The translations under genes were made by a program, and so were the position numbers. This document shows positions 6,195 to 12,256 of a stretch of DNA of 12,256 nt, in pieces. Under the pieces are notes generated by a model. The model did no database searches and was not told where the DNA came from. It saw nothing but the letters and a program-made list of their open reading frames with translations. Numbering within the stretch: the stretch's first letter is position 1; every line of letters starts with the position of its first letter. Origin of the DNA: JAWLCG01 sp041687295 (GTDB lineage: Bacteria; Planctomycetota; Phycisphaerae; SM23-33; FEN-1343); NCBI GenBank assembly GCA_041687295.1, contig JAWLCG010000120.1, forward strand, positions 1 through 12,256, read 5' to 3'.

Positions 6195-6227
6195 AGGGCG
6201 GCCACCGAGTGTTGCGATGGCCGCCCT
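6195..6227 (-). terminator. 10-bp hairpin downstream of the aldo/keto reductase
   Basis: AGGGCGGCCA (6195-6204) and TGGCCGCCCT (6218-6227) form a perfect 10-bp stem with a 13-nt loop, 30 nt past the reductase stop on the minus strand. The T-rich element lies before the stem instead of after it, so this is not a standard intrinsic terminator. It could still define the mRNA 3' end. Confidence 0.4.
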
Positions 6228-6235
6228 CGTCTTCG

Positions 6236-6259
6236 ACCAAAAATCTGCAATCGGAATCA
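6236..6259 (-). repeat. T-rich 3' element overlapping the reductase stop codon
   Basis: On the minus strand the reductase stop is embedded in GGTGATTCCGATTGC, and AGATTTTTGG follows. The same words, GGTGATTC and GATTGC-purine-GATTTT, start at the kinase stop codon (829-860). The shared sequence begins at the stop codon in two unrelated genes. Confidence 0.5.
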
Positions 6260-7234
6260 CCAGGCCCAGCACTCGGGGGCCGGCTTTCCGGGGCCGGGCC
6301 AGATCTGGTCGAGCGTGTTGAGTGTCGTGTCGTCCAGCTCGACCTCGACGCTGGCGGCGGCGTCCTCGAGCTGCTCGAGCGTCCGGGGCCCGATGATCGG
6401 GGCGGTGACGGCCTCCTGGTGCTCCAGCCACGCCAGGGCCAGCCGGCCGGGGGGCACGTGGATGTCGCCGGCGAGCTTCTCGTAGCGTTCGAGCTGGTTG
6501 CGGTGGGCCTCGACCTGCCGGGCCATGCCCTCGCTGCTGCGTCGCCCCTCGGTGTGCTTCTGCAGGGCGCCGCCGAGCAGGCCCCCGCCCAGCGGGCTCC
6601 AGGGGATCACGCCCAGGCCGTAGTCCTCGCAGGCGGGCAGCAGCTCCATCTCCGGCTGGCGGGTGGTGAGGCTGTACTTGCACTGCTCGCTGACCAGGCC
6701 CACGAAGCTGCGGGCGAAGGCGGCCTCCTGGGCCTGCACGATGTGCCAGCCGGCGAAGATGCTCGAGCCGAAGTAGATCACCTTGCCCTGCTGCACCAGC
6801 ACCTCGGCCGCCTGCCAGATCTCCTCCCACGGCGTGAAGCGGTCGATGTGGTGGAACTGGTAGAGGTCGATGTGGTCGGTCTGCAGCCTCCGCAGGCTGT
6901 CCTCGCACGCCTGGCGGATGTGGTACGCGCTGAGCCGGCCCGTGTTGGGCCACGAGCCGTCCTGCGTCTCGCTGTAGACCTTCGTGCACAGGACGACCCG
7001 CTGGCGCCGGCCCTTGTCCTGGGCGAACCACCGGCCCAGGATCTCCTCGGTTCGGCCCTTGCAGTCGGCGCCGGGGTAGGTGTTGGCCGTGTCGAAGAAG
7101 TTGATCCCCAGCTCCAGCGCCCGGTCCATGATCTTGACGGCGTCGTCCTCGGGGGCGACCTTGCCGAAGTTCATGGTTCCCAGACACACGCGGCTGACCT
7201 TCAGGCCGGTCCGGCCCAGATACGTATAGTCCAT
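6257..7234 (-). CDS. aldo/keto reductase
   Basis: 325 residues, full length for the AKR superfamily of NAD(P)H-dependent carbonyl reductases, which act in the cytoplasm as (beta/alpha)8 barrels. The catalytic tetrad is visible: D48 in FFDTANTYPG, Y53, K85 in VLCTKVY, and H128 or H129 in LYQFHHID. The cofactor-binding segments are PWSPLGGGLL (211-220) and IIGPRTLEQLED (280-291). The N-terminal Y-x-x-L-G-R-T-G-L-K-V-S-R is typical of the bacterial subgroup that includes Tas- and YghZ-like enzymes. The substrate cannot be read from the sequence. ATG 7234 has AAAGGAG about 8 nt upstream. The gene stands alone between two repeat-rich spacers. A general role in aldehyde or sugar carbonyl reduction is the safe reading. 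Confidence 0.9.
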   Translation of the reverse strand: MDYTYLGRTGLKVSRVCLGTMNFGKVAPEDDAVKIMDRALELGINFFDTANTYPGADCKGRTEEILGRWFAQDKGRRQRVVLCTKVYSETQDGSWPNTGRLSAYHIRQACEDSLRRLQTDHIDLYQFHHIDRFTPWEEIWQAAEVLVQQGKVIYFGSSIFAGWHIVQAQEAAFARSFVGLVSEQCKYSLTTRQPEMELLPACEDYGLGVIPWSPLGGGLLGGALQKHTEGRRSSEGMARQVEAHRNQLERYEKLAGDIHVPPGRLALAWLEHQEAVTAPIIGPRTLEQLEDAAASVEVELDDTTLNTLDQIWPGPGKPAPECWAW

Positions 7235-7281
7235 GCTCGAATCTCCTTTCGCTCGGTGAGAGGCCCCCCGTTACCCGACCC

Positions 7282-7311
7282 ATTGTAGGCGCTTGCGCGC
7301 CGGCAGCCCAA
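7282..7311 (-). promoter_or_regulatory. candidate promoter of the aldo/keto reductase
   Basis: On the minus strand, TACAAT (7287-7282) is preceded after 18 bp by TTGGGC (7311-7306). Transcription would begin near 7275 and give a leader of about 40 nt. A nested inverted repeat covers it: CCATTG (7280-7285) with CAATGG (7309-7314), and inside it GGCGC/GCGCC around TTGC. This dyad could serve as an operator. Confidence 0.45.
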
Positions 7312-7340
7312 TGGAGCGCGAAATCGCCGTAGGCTCTCTT

Positions 7341-7361
7341 CGAGCGCAGCGAGGCCCGGCA
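7341..7361. repeat. exact 21-nt inverted copy of 4171-4191
   Basis: This stretch is the exact reverse complement of 4171-4191, located about 3.2 kb away in another spacer. The core CGAGCGCAGCGAG recurs in part near 7543-7556. Exact identity at this length between two non-coding sites is unlikely by chance and marks a dispersed element. Confidence 0.65.
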
Positions 7362-7487
7362 ACGGGGGGGCGGCCGACAACAACGCGCCCGGGCCATGGT
7401 TGTCTGCAGATTCGGTAGACAGAGGGTGTGGCGGATTTCGATGACACGTGTGGAGCGGGGGCCGCCAGATGGACGGCCCGGCGAGAT

Positions 7488-7511
7488 GCCCACAGATGGC
7501 AATCTGTGGGC
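7488..7511. repeat. dispersed hairpin repeat C, best copy
   Basis: GCCCACAGAT (7488-7497) and ATCTGTGGGC (7502-7511) form a perfect 10-bp stem with the 4-nt loop GGCA. Relatives lie at 4099-4115 (GCCCACGGAT arm) and 81-99 (right arm only). The A/G and T/C differences between copies at the paired positions keep the stem intact. Confidence 0.7.
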
Positions 7512-7598
7512 TTGGGCCGAGCGCAGTAGGGCACGTAGGTTCGCGAGCGCAGCGAGCGGTTCTGCGTGCCGCGATGGCGTCTGAGCGTCCCTGGGCCG

Positions 7599-7633
7599 TA
7601 TGGAGTGCGGCGGCTTGACGCCGCTTTGGCTCG
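7599..7633 (+). repeat. dispersed repeat B, single unit
   Basis: TGGAGTGCGGCG and CGCCGCTTTGGCT flank the short loop GCTTGA; GCGGCG (7607-7612) pairs with CGCCGC (7619-7624). This is the undivided form of the arms in the inverted pair at 6090-6178. Confidence 0.65.
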
Positions 7634-7698
7634 ACGCACCAAGGACCTGGCCCCAAGCGCCGCAGCCACGGCCCTCGGGCGAGTGGTGGGAGTTCGTC

Positions 7699-7748
7699 GG
7701 TACGCGGAACCTCGCCTGCGCTGCCGCTGCGGCGAGAACCCACGTACC
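7699..7748 (-). terminator. compound hairpin downstream of moxR
   Basis: An outer stem GGTACG/CGTACC (7699-7704 with 7743-7748) encloses an inner stem CTCGCC/GGCGAG (7711-7716 with 7731-7736). It begins about 22 nt after the MoxR stop on the minus strand. It has no T-tract, so it could be a terminator, an mRNA-stabilising hairpin, or another dispersed repeat. Confidence 0.35.
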
Positions 7749-7770
7749 CTACCCGTAGGCCGGGGTCGGG

Positions 7771-8784
<1,014 letters not shown>

Positions 8785-8851
8785 GGGGGCTCCTCCGGGG
8801 CGGGGCGGCTATCGCGTCTGCGGTCTCCCAGGGGGCTGCAAGGGCCGTTAG

Positions 8852-8885
8852 ACGTGGCTACAAACGCCGTAGCCACGGCACCGGG
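8852..8885 (-). repeat. dispersed hairpin repeat A, copy 2
   Basis: CGTGGCTAC (8853-8861) and GTAGCCACG (8869-8877) form the same 9-bp stem as copy 1 (6019-6043), followed by GCACCGGG, the reverse complement of copy 1's flank. It lies about 70 bp upstream of the MoxR start, inside the moxR/exported-protein divergent spacer, so it may fall in the MoxR leader. Confidence 0.75.
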
Positions 8886-8989
8886 ACGCCTGGGCCTTCC
8901 CGGAGACGGTATATAGAGGTTCAAACCGCCGCCCGGTGGCGAGTTTCGGTTGGAGATGCTTCCGGGGGGCCGGCCGGTCAGGATCGTCC

Positions 8990-9019
8990 TTAGCCCTGCG
9001 CGGGCCGAGTCGCTATAAT
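8990..9019 (+). promoter_or_regulatory. promoter of the exported protein-trxB operon
   Basis: A consensus -10 TATAAT lies at 9014-9019. The -35 region is weak (TTAGCC at 8990-8995, 18 bp spacing). Transcription would begin near 9026 and give a leader of about 55 nt that ends in a GA-rich ribosome-binding site before ATG 9081. Confidence 0.5.
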
Positions 9020-9080
9020 CGCCCTCTCGGCCCCGGGCGGGGCTGGGCGAGTCTCCGCTGTTTCGGGAGAGGAGAGACAC

Positions 9081-10391
9081 ATGCGACATTGGGCGATGGC
9101 GATGGTGCTTCTGCTGACGGCCCAGGCCGGGGCGCAGGAGCTGGGGCCGAGGTTCACGGACAGCCTGCGCGGGCTGAGCCTTCAGCCGCCGGCTGGGGCC
9201 GAGATGCGCCGCGAGACCGGCGGGGCCTCGCTGGTGCAGTTCAGCCTGCGCGACGGGCAGACCGGGGCGGTGGCCGTCTCGATGTACCTGCTGGAGGCGA
9301 CGGTCCGCGAGGGCGTCGCCGACGACCTGGCCGCCTACGCCCAGGCCCTGGCCGAGGACCTCCGCCGGGAGCAGGGCTACGCGCTGACGGCCGAGGCGGT
9401 GCAGCTGACGACGGTGGCCGGTCAGCCGGCCATCGACCTGCGCGGGCCCATCGGGCAGGTCGCCAAGACCTACTGCCGCCAGGTGTGGATCCAGCGCGAG
9501 CCGGGGCACTTTCTGGTGGTGCAGGTTCGCGGCCCGCTGGACCAGGCCCCGCGCGTCAACCGGCTCAGCGACGCCTCGCTGGCGACGCTGGAGCTGTTCG
9601 ACCCCGACCAGGCCCGCCGGCAGCGCGAGCAGGACCTCGCCCGCGGCAGCGATCTGCTGGCGGGGCTGACGCTCGAGCGGTTCCGCCAGGTGATCGCCCC
9701 GCGCGACTACTGGCTGGCCGTGCTGCAGAAGGGGCGGATGATCGGCTTCGTGCACTACACCGAGAGCCTCGGCACGCGCCTGGAGGCCGAGGGGCTCCTC
9801 ATCGAGCGCGAGACGGTGCTGACCGGCCCCGACGGCTCGCAGACGCTCTCGAAGGAGGTGCTGTTCGCCACGCCCGACCGCCAGCTGGAGCGCTACGACA
9901 CGCAGGCGGTGCTGATCAACCCCAGCGGCCAGTCGACGCCGCACCGCGAGTTCGGCCTCAAGCAGGCGGACCTGCTGCTGGTGCAGGTGGTGACCAGCCC
10001 GACCACGACGGCCGACAAGCAGCTCCAGCTGCCGGCGGAGATCTACCTGCCGCTGGCGATGTCGCCGCTGGCGCCGCGCCTGGTGGACCTGGACCAGCCG
10101 GGCTCGTACGGGTTTGCGGTCTATAATCCAGCGGGCCAGAACATCGAGCTGCGGACGCTGACGGTGGTGGGGTCCTCGACGGTCCGTCTGGGCGGCCAGG
10201 AGTTCCCCGCGACGCTGCTGACCGACCAGATGGCGCTGGACGCGCCCCGCTCGCGGGTGTATGTCGATGCGGTGGGCCTGCCGTTACGGATCGAGGCCGA
10301 GGACGGCACGGTCCTGCAGCAGACGACGGCCCAGGCCATCCTGGCCCAGTTCCGCAATCAGTACGAGCAGGTGCGCAAGCTGGCGCGGTAG
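9081..10391 (+). CDS. exported protein of unknown function
   Basis: 436 residues. A short signal peptide is visible: RH near the N-terminus, a hydrophobic core (AMAMVLLLTA), and a cleavage site after A16-G-A18, so the mature protein is periplasmic or outside. I do not recognise the family. The N-terminal part (about 28-172) alternates beta-type segments and one long helix (ADDLAAYAQALAEDL) and ends in LATLELFDPD; this recalls the Mog1/PsbP/DcrB-like fold, but only as a loose impression. The middle holds W-x-A-V-L-Q-K-G-R-M-I-G-F-V-H-Y-T-E (214-231). The C-terminal part (about 330-436) looks beta-rich with DAVGLPLRIEAEDG. AGAGGAGAG precedes ATG 9081. It is 13 nt upstream of trxB and probably co-transcribed, but the mature chain shows a single cysteine, so a thiol role is not obvious. 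Confidence 0.75.
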   Translation: MRHWAMAMVLLLTAQAGAQELGPRFTDSLRGLSLQPPAGAEMRRETGGASLVQFSLRDGQTGAVAVSMYLLEATVREGVADDLAAYAQALAEDLRREQGYALTAEAVQLTTVAGQPAIDLRGPIGQVAKTYCRQVWIQREPGHFLVVQVRGPLDQAPRVNRLSDASLATLELFDPDQARRQREQDLARGSDLLAGLTLERFRQVIAPRDYWLAVLQKGRMIGFVHYTESLGTRLEAEGLLIERETVLTGPDGSQTLSKEVLFATPDRQLERYDTQAVLINPSGQSTPHREFGLKQADLLLVQVVTSPTTTADKQLQLPAEIYLPLAMSPLAPRLVDLDQPGSYGFAVYNPAGQNIELRTLTVVGSSTVRLGGQEFPATLLTDQMALDAPRSRVYVDAVGLPLRIEAEDGTVLQQTTAQAILAQFRNQYEQVRKLAR

Positions 10392-10404
10392 GAAAGGGAC
10401 CCCC

Positions 10405-11409
10405 ATGGCGGAAACGCTCCACGACGTGATCATCATCGGCGGCGGCCCGGCCGGCCTGGCGGCGGCCCTGTACACCAGCCGAGACCGCTACTCCACGCTG
10501 GTGCTCGAGAAGAACGGCCTGCCCGGCGGGCAGATCATGCTCACCGAGCTGATCGAGAACTACCCCGGCTGGGAGAACATCACCGGGCCCGACCTGGTCC
10601 AGCGGATGGCCTCGCAGGTCGAGAAGTTCGGCGCCGCCATGAAGACCAACGCCGAGGTCACCGCCCTGACGCGCCTGGACGACGGCACGCTGGAGGTCGG
10701 CGTCAACGACGGCGAGGACACCTACCGCGCCCGCACGCTGATCCTGACCCCCGGCAGCGACTACCGCCAGCTCGGCGTGCCCGGCGAGGCCGAGCTGCGC
10801 CAGGTCGGCAAGGTCAGCTACTGCGCGACCTGCGACGGGGCGTTCTACCGCGACAAGCACGTGCTGACCATCGGCGGAGGCAACACGGCCGTCGAGGACA
10901 CGATCTACCTGGCGACGCGCTTCGCCGGCAAGGTGACGATGGTCCACCGCCGCCGCGAGTTCCGCGCCCAGCGGATTCTGCAGGAGGAGCTGCTCGAGGC
11001 CGCCCGCACCCACGAGATCGACATCCGCCTGCCCTACGTCGTCGACCGCCTCGTGCCCACGGCCAACGGCGCGGAGGTCGACCACGTCCTGCTGCGCAAC
11101 GTCGAGACCGACCAGACCGAGCAGCTCCAGGTCGACGGCGTGTTCGTCTTCGTGGGGATGGTGCCCAATACGGGCTTTTTGAAGGGGTTCGTCGGGCTCG
11201 ACGAGAACGGCTACATCCTGGCCGACCCGGCTTCGATGCGCACGACCGTACCAGGGGTGTTCGTCGCCGGCGACTGCCGCACCAATGCGCCCCTGCAGCT
11301 GGTGACGGCGTGCGGCGACGGCGTGACGGCGGCGCTGCTGATCAAGAACTACCTCCGCGACCCGGCCTGGTGGGACCGCGGGCGCCTGGAGGTCGGCACG
11401 GGCTGGTAG
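10405..11409 (+). CDS. trxB: thioredoxin reductase, NADPH type
   Basis: 334 residues, close to the usual 310-330. It is a cytoplasmic FAD enzyme that passes electrons from NADPH to thioredoxin. The FAD motif is G12-G-G-P-A-G17, the redox-active pair is C140-A-T-C143 followed by D144, the NADPH motif is G157-G-G-N-T-A162, the 2'-phosphate-binding motif is H181-R-R-R-E-F-R-A188, and the C-terminal FAD motif is G-V-F-V-A-G-D-C-R (284-292). One deviation: the usual R-Q before V-x-T-A in the last FAD segment is L297-Q298. About 14 extra residues rich in W, R and G extend the C-terminus. ATG 10405 is preceded by GGAAAGGGA; the longer frame to 10261 overlaps the upstream gene. No thioredoxin gene is in the window. 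The stop abuts the stop of the opposite gene without a spacer. Confidence 0.93.
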   Translation: MAETLHDVIIIGGGPAGLAAALYTSRDRYSTLVLEKNGLPGGQIMLTELIENYPGWENITGPDLVQRMASQVEKFGAAMKTNAEVTALTRLDDGTLEVGVNDGEDTYRARTLILTPGSDYRQLGVPGEAELRQVGKVSYCATCDGAFYRDKHVLTIGGGNTAVEDTIYLATRFAGKVTMVHRRREFRAQRILQEELLEAARTHEIDIRLPYVVDRLVPTANGAEVDHVLLRNVETDQTEQLQVDGVFVFVGMVPNTGFLKGFVGLDENGYILADPASMRTTVPGVFVAGDCRTNAPLQLVTACGDGVTAALLIKNYLRDPAWWDRGRLEVGTGW

Positions 11410-11589
11410 CTACTCGGGCCGATCGCCTGCGCCGGGGCGGGGCCCCAGCGGCACGGGCTTGGGCGCCGGCACGCGAAGGCTCTCGCCGCAGTTGCTGCAC
11501 CGCACGGTCTGCCCGCGAAGATCGCCCGGCACGCTCAGGATCGCCCGGCACATCAGGTTCGGGCAGCGCAGTTTGACTTTGTCGCTCAT
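11410..11589 (-). CDS. small zinc-ribbon protein
   Basis: 59 residues of unknown function. The pattern is C9-P-N-L-M-C14 ... V-R-C31-S-N-C34-G, a zinc ribbon like the many small planctomycete proteins with CPxC...GxxVRCPxCG, except that the first knuckle is C-x4-C instead of C-x2-C. The linker SVPGDLRGQTVRC fits the family. A Pro/Gly-rich tail follows (from residue 41). ATG 11589 has AGGAG 7 nt upstream, and an in-frame upstream extension is spacer. It could bind nucleic acid or a protein partner, or be a leftover domain. Its TAG stop and the trxB TAG form the palindrome TAGCTA with no base between, so the mRNAs must overlap at their 3' ends. Confidence 0.75.
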   Translation of the reverse strand: MSDKVKLRCPNLMCRAILSVPGDLRGQTVRCSNCGESLRVPAPKPVPLGPRPGAGDRPE

Positions 11590-11771
11590 AGTGGAACTCC
11601 TGCTCTCGCTGACCCTATCGGCCCAACCGGCGGGCCACTTGAGCAGTGTAAGTTTCCAGCCGCCCGCGCGCCCCGGGACGGCGCGGTTTCCCGCCCTCCC
11701 GGCCCCGGCCGCCGGCGGGGCCGACGAAACACTCCGGCAGGAACTCATTGTTTTTTCCGCCATTTGCTGAC

Positions 11772-11799
11772 TAGGCAGTTCCGGCATTGCCTGTATAAT
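11772..11799 (+). promoter_or_regulatory. promoter upstream of murA
   Basis: A consensus TATAAT (11794-11799) is preceded after 16 bp by TAGGCA (11772-11777, 4 of 6 to the -35 consensus). Transcription should begin near 11806. It points toward murA, whose start codon lies about 306 nt downstream, an unusually long leader. Confidence 0.6.
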
Positions 11800-11805
11800 G
11801 GACCC

Positions 11806-11907
11806 GTCGAGACATCAACCGGCCCGTCGCGGCCGACATGATCCACGAGGCGAGTTCCGATGGACGTCCTTTCCCCCCGAGGGCTACATCCACTCGCCTC
11901 ATTTTTT
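11806..11907 (+). ncRNA. putative ~100-nt leader RNA or small RNA before murA
   Basis: This is the RNA expected from the promoter at 11772-11799 if transcription ends at the first terminator. It begins with a small GGCC...GGCC hairpin (near 11821-11834) and ends in the long hairpin and T6. It matches no RNA family I know; the SRP RNA core motif is absent. It could be an independent small RNA or the attenuated form of the murA transcript. Confidence 0.35.
11847..11907 (+). terminator. intrinsic terminator inside the murA leader
   Basis: GAGGCGAGT (11847-11855) pairs perfectly with ACTCGCCTC (11892-11900), and ATTTTTT follows (T6 at 11902-11907). The 36-nt loop can extend the stem through GATG (11859-11862) with CATC (11887-11890). 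Transcripts from the promoter near 11799 would stop here unless it is prevented from forming. Confidence 0.6.
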
Positions 11908-11924
11908 GCGCGCACCCTGTAGGC

Positions 11925-11955
11925 TGGGACAAAGCTCCGCAGGGGCAGCGTCCCA
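11925..11955. repeat. small hairpin in the murA leader
   Basis: TGGGAC (11925-11930) pairs with GTCCCA (11950-11955) around a 19-nt loop. The composition resembles the dispersed hairpin repeats of the other spacers, but no second copy is in the window. Confidence 0.35.
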
Positions 11956-11979
11956 CCTTCGCGGCTTTTCCAGTCCTCA

Positions 11980-12038
11980 AAGACCCCGGGCATGCCCGGG
12001 GCTCTGTGGGGCCCCTGCGCCTGGGCTCTTGTTTTTTT
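11980..12038 (+). terminator. second terminator-like element with competing hairpins
   Basis: CCCCGGGCATGCCCGGGG (11984-12001) is a perfect 18-bp palindrome. Its left half can also take part in a longer, imperfect stem in which AAGA-CCC-GG (11980-11989) pairs with CC-GGG-TCTT (12020-12030), followed by G and seven T residues (12032-12038). The two folds exclude each other. The long stem would act as a terminator about 75 nt before the murA start codon. Confidence 0.4.
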
Positions 12039-12111
12039 CGGGGTCGGATGACACACTGGGGGCCCGGGAAGGGATTCCCAGGTTTCACCCCCACACGGAA
12101 GGAGCTCGGGC

Positions 12112-12256
12112 ATGGACAAGCTGGTGATCCAGGGCGGGCGGCGGCTCAAGGGCACGGTACCGATCAGCGGCAGCAAGAATGCGGCCCTGCCGATCATGGC
12201 GGCGGCGATCCTGGCGCAGGGGCCCACCGTCATCCGCGGCGTGCCGCAGCTGGCCG
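12112..12256 (+). CDS. murA: UDP-N-acetylglucosamine 1-carboxyvinyltransferase MurA, N-terminal part
   Basis: Only the first 48 codons are present; the gene runs out of the window. MurA transfers enolpyruvate from PEP to UDP-GlcNAc, the first committed step of peptidoglycan synthesis in the cytoplasm. The N-terminus M-D-K-L-V-I-Q-G-G, then L-K-G-T-V-P-I-S-G-S-K-N-A-A-L-P-I, matches the family exactly, with the active-site K22 and N23 at the positions known from E. coli MurA. GGAAGGAG at 12097-12104 lies 7 nt before ATG 12112. The catalytic Cys/Asp loop is beyond the window and cannot be judged. The gene has a long structured leader with its own promoter. Confidence 0.93.
   Translation, partial: MDKLVIQGGRRLKGTVPISGSKNAALPIMAAAILAQGPTVIRGVPQLA

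Larger units (their letters stand above)
5702..6256. other. 555-bp spacer with repeats and an AT-rich island
   Basis: No coding region is supported on either strand. From left to right it holds the candidate promoter of the zinc-ribbon operon, a degenerate repeat B copy (5751-5793), an AT-rich island (about 5850-5960), an orphan promoter and terminator (5921-5994), repeat A (6009-6044), a large repeat B inverted pair (6090-6178), a hairpin (6195-6227) and a T-rich 3' element of the reductase. Open frames crossing it change composition at each repeat and have no ribosome-binding site. Confidence 0.6.
7235..7770. other. 536-bp spacer filled with hairpin repeats
   Basis: No gene is supported. 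Apart from the reductase promoter it contains an outer inverted repeat (CCCCCCGTTA near 7264 with CAACGGGGGG near 7360), the inverted partner of the 4171 element (7341-7361), a repeat C hairpin (7488-7511), a repeat B unit (7599-7633) and a compound hairpin (7699-7748). Roughly 7376-7480 shows nothing I can name. Open frames here on both strands cross the repeats and lack start signals. Confidence 0.6.
11590..12111. other. 522-bp spacer: zinc-ribbon upstream region and murA leader
   Basis: No gene is supported. The left part (11590-11790) is GC-rich with a perfect 8-bp hairpin (CGGCCCCG 11700-11707 with CGGGGCCG 11716-11723) and a T6 run at 11751-11756. The right part is the candidate murA leader, with a promoter (11772-11799), a terminator-like hairpin (11847-11907), a small hairpin repeat (11925-11955), a palindrome (11984-12001), a second T-run (12032-12038) and a last hairpin (12066-12079). 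Confidence 0.6.

Noticed and set aside
5879..7288. 469-codon plus-strand frame through the spacer and the reductase complement
   Set aside because: It crosses the orphan terminator and repeats A and B, and then runs antisense to the aldo/keto reductase with a low-complexity translation.
11590..11787. N-terminal extension of the small zinc-ribbon protein
   Set aside because: The extension is Pro/Ala/Gly-rich spacer translation; AGGAG correctly spaced before ATG 11589 and the usual family length support the short form.
11798..12127. 109-codon plus-strand frame in the murA leader
   Set aside because: Its ATG lies within the -10 box of the promoter, it has no ribosome-binding site, and it reads through two terminator-like hairpins and past the murA start in another frame.

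Overview
The window is GC-rich chromosomal DNA of a bacterium that most resembles the Planctomycetota, perhaps a Phycisphaerae-like lineage. This is an inference from the gene style: several small zinc-ribbon proteins, a MoxR ATPase, a very long multi-PAS kinase with a NarL/DesK-type core, and long spacers full of dispersed hairpin repeats. murA shows that the cell makes peptidoglycan precursors. No phage, transposase, CRISPR array, tRNA or rRNA gene is visible.

Layout. Positions 1-222 are a spacer before a dUTPase-like all-alpha pyrophosphohydrolase (223-699, +). A repeat-bearing spacer follows, then an 879-residue soluble five-PAS histidine kinase (859-3498, -). Divergent from it is a YjbQ/UPF0047 protein (3596-4006, +), which may be translated from a leaderless mRNA. 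After a hairpin-rich spacer come two tandem, paralogous membrane proteins with N-terminal zinc ribbons (5701-4199, -). A 555-bp spacer (5702-6256) holds an AT-rich island with a strong promoter that runs into an intrinsic terminator after about 40 nt. Next are an aldo/keto reductase (6257-7234, -), a 536-bp repeat-filled spacer, and a MoxR AAA+ ATPase (7771-8784, -). Divergent from MoxR is an operon of an exported protein of unknown function and thioredoxin reductase (9081-11409, +). trxB abuts, stop codon to stop codon, a 59-residue zinc-ribbon gene (11410-11589, -). The window ends in murA (12112 onward, +), preceded by a roughly 300-nt structured leader with two terminator-like elements.

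How the genes work together. Only two operons are supported: the tandem zinc-ribbon membrane pair (10-nt gap) and exported protein-trxB (13-nt gap). The other genes look independently transcribed. The kinase has no response regulator beside it, and MoxR has no DUF58/VWA partner beside it. The annotated genes are mostly housekeeping or common accessory functions. The most unusual material is non-coding: the orphan promoter-terminator unit at 5921-5994, the murA leader, and several families of hairpin repeats shared between spacers. No defence or biosynthetic system could be supported.
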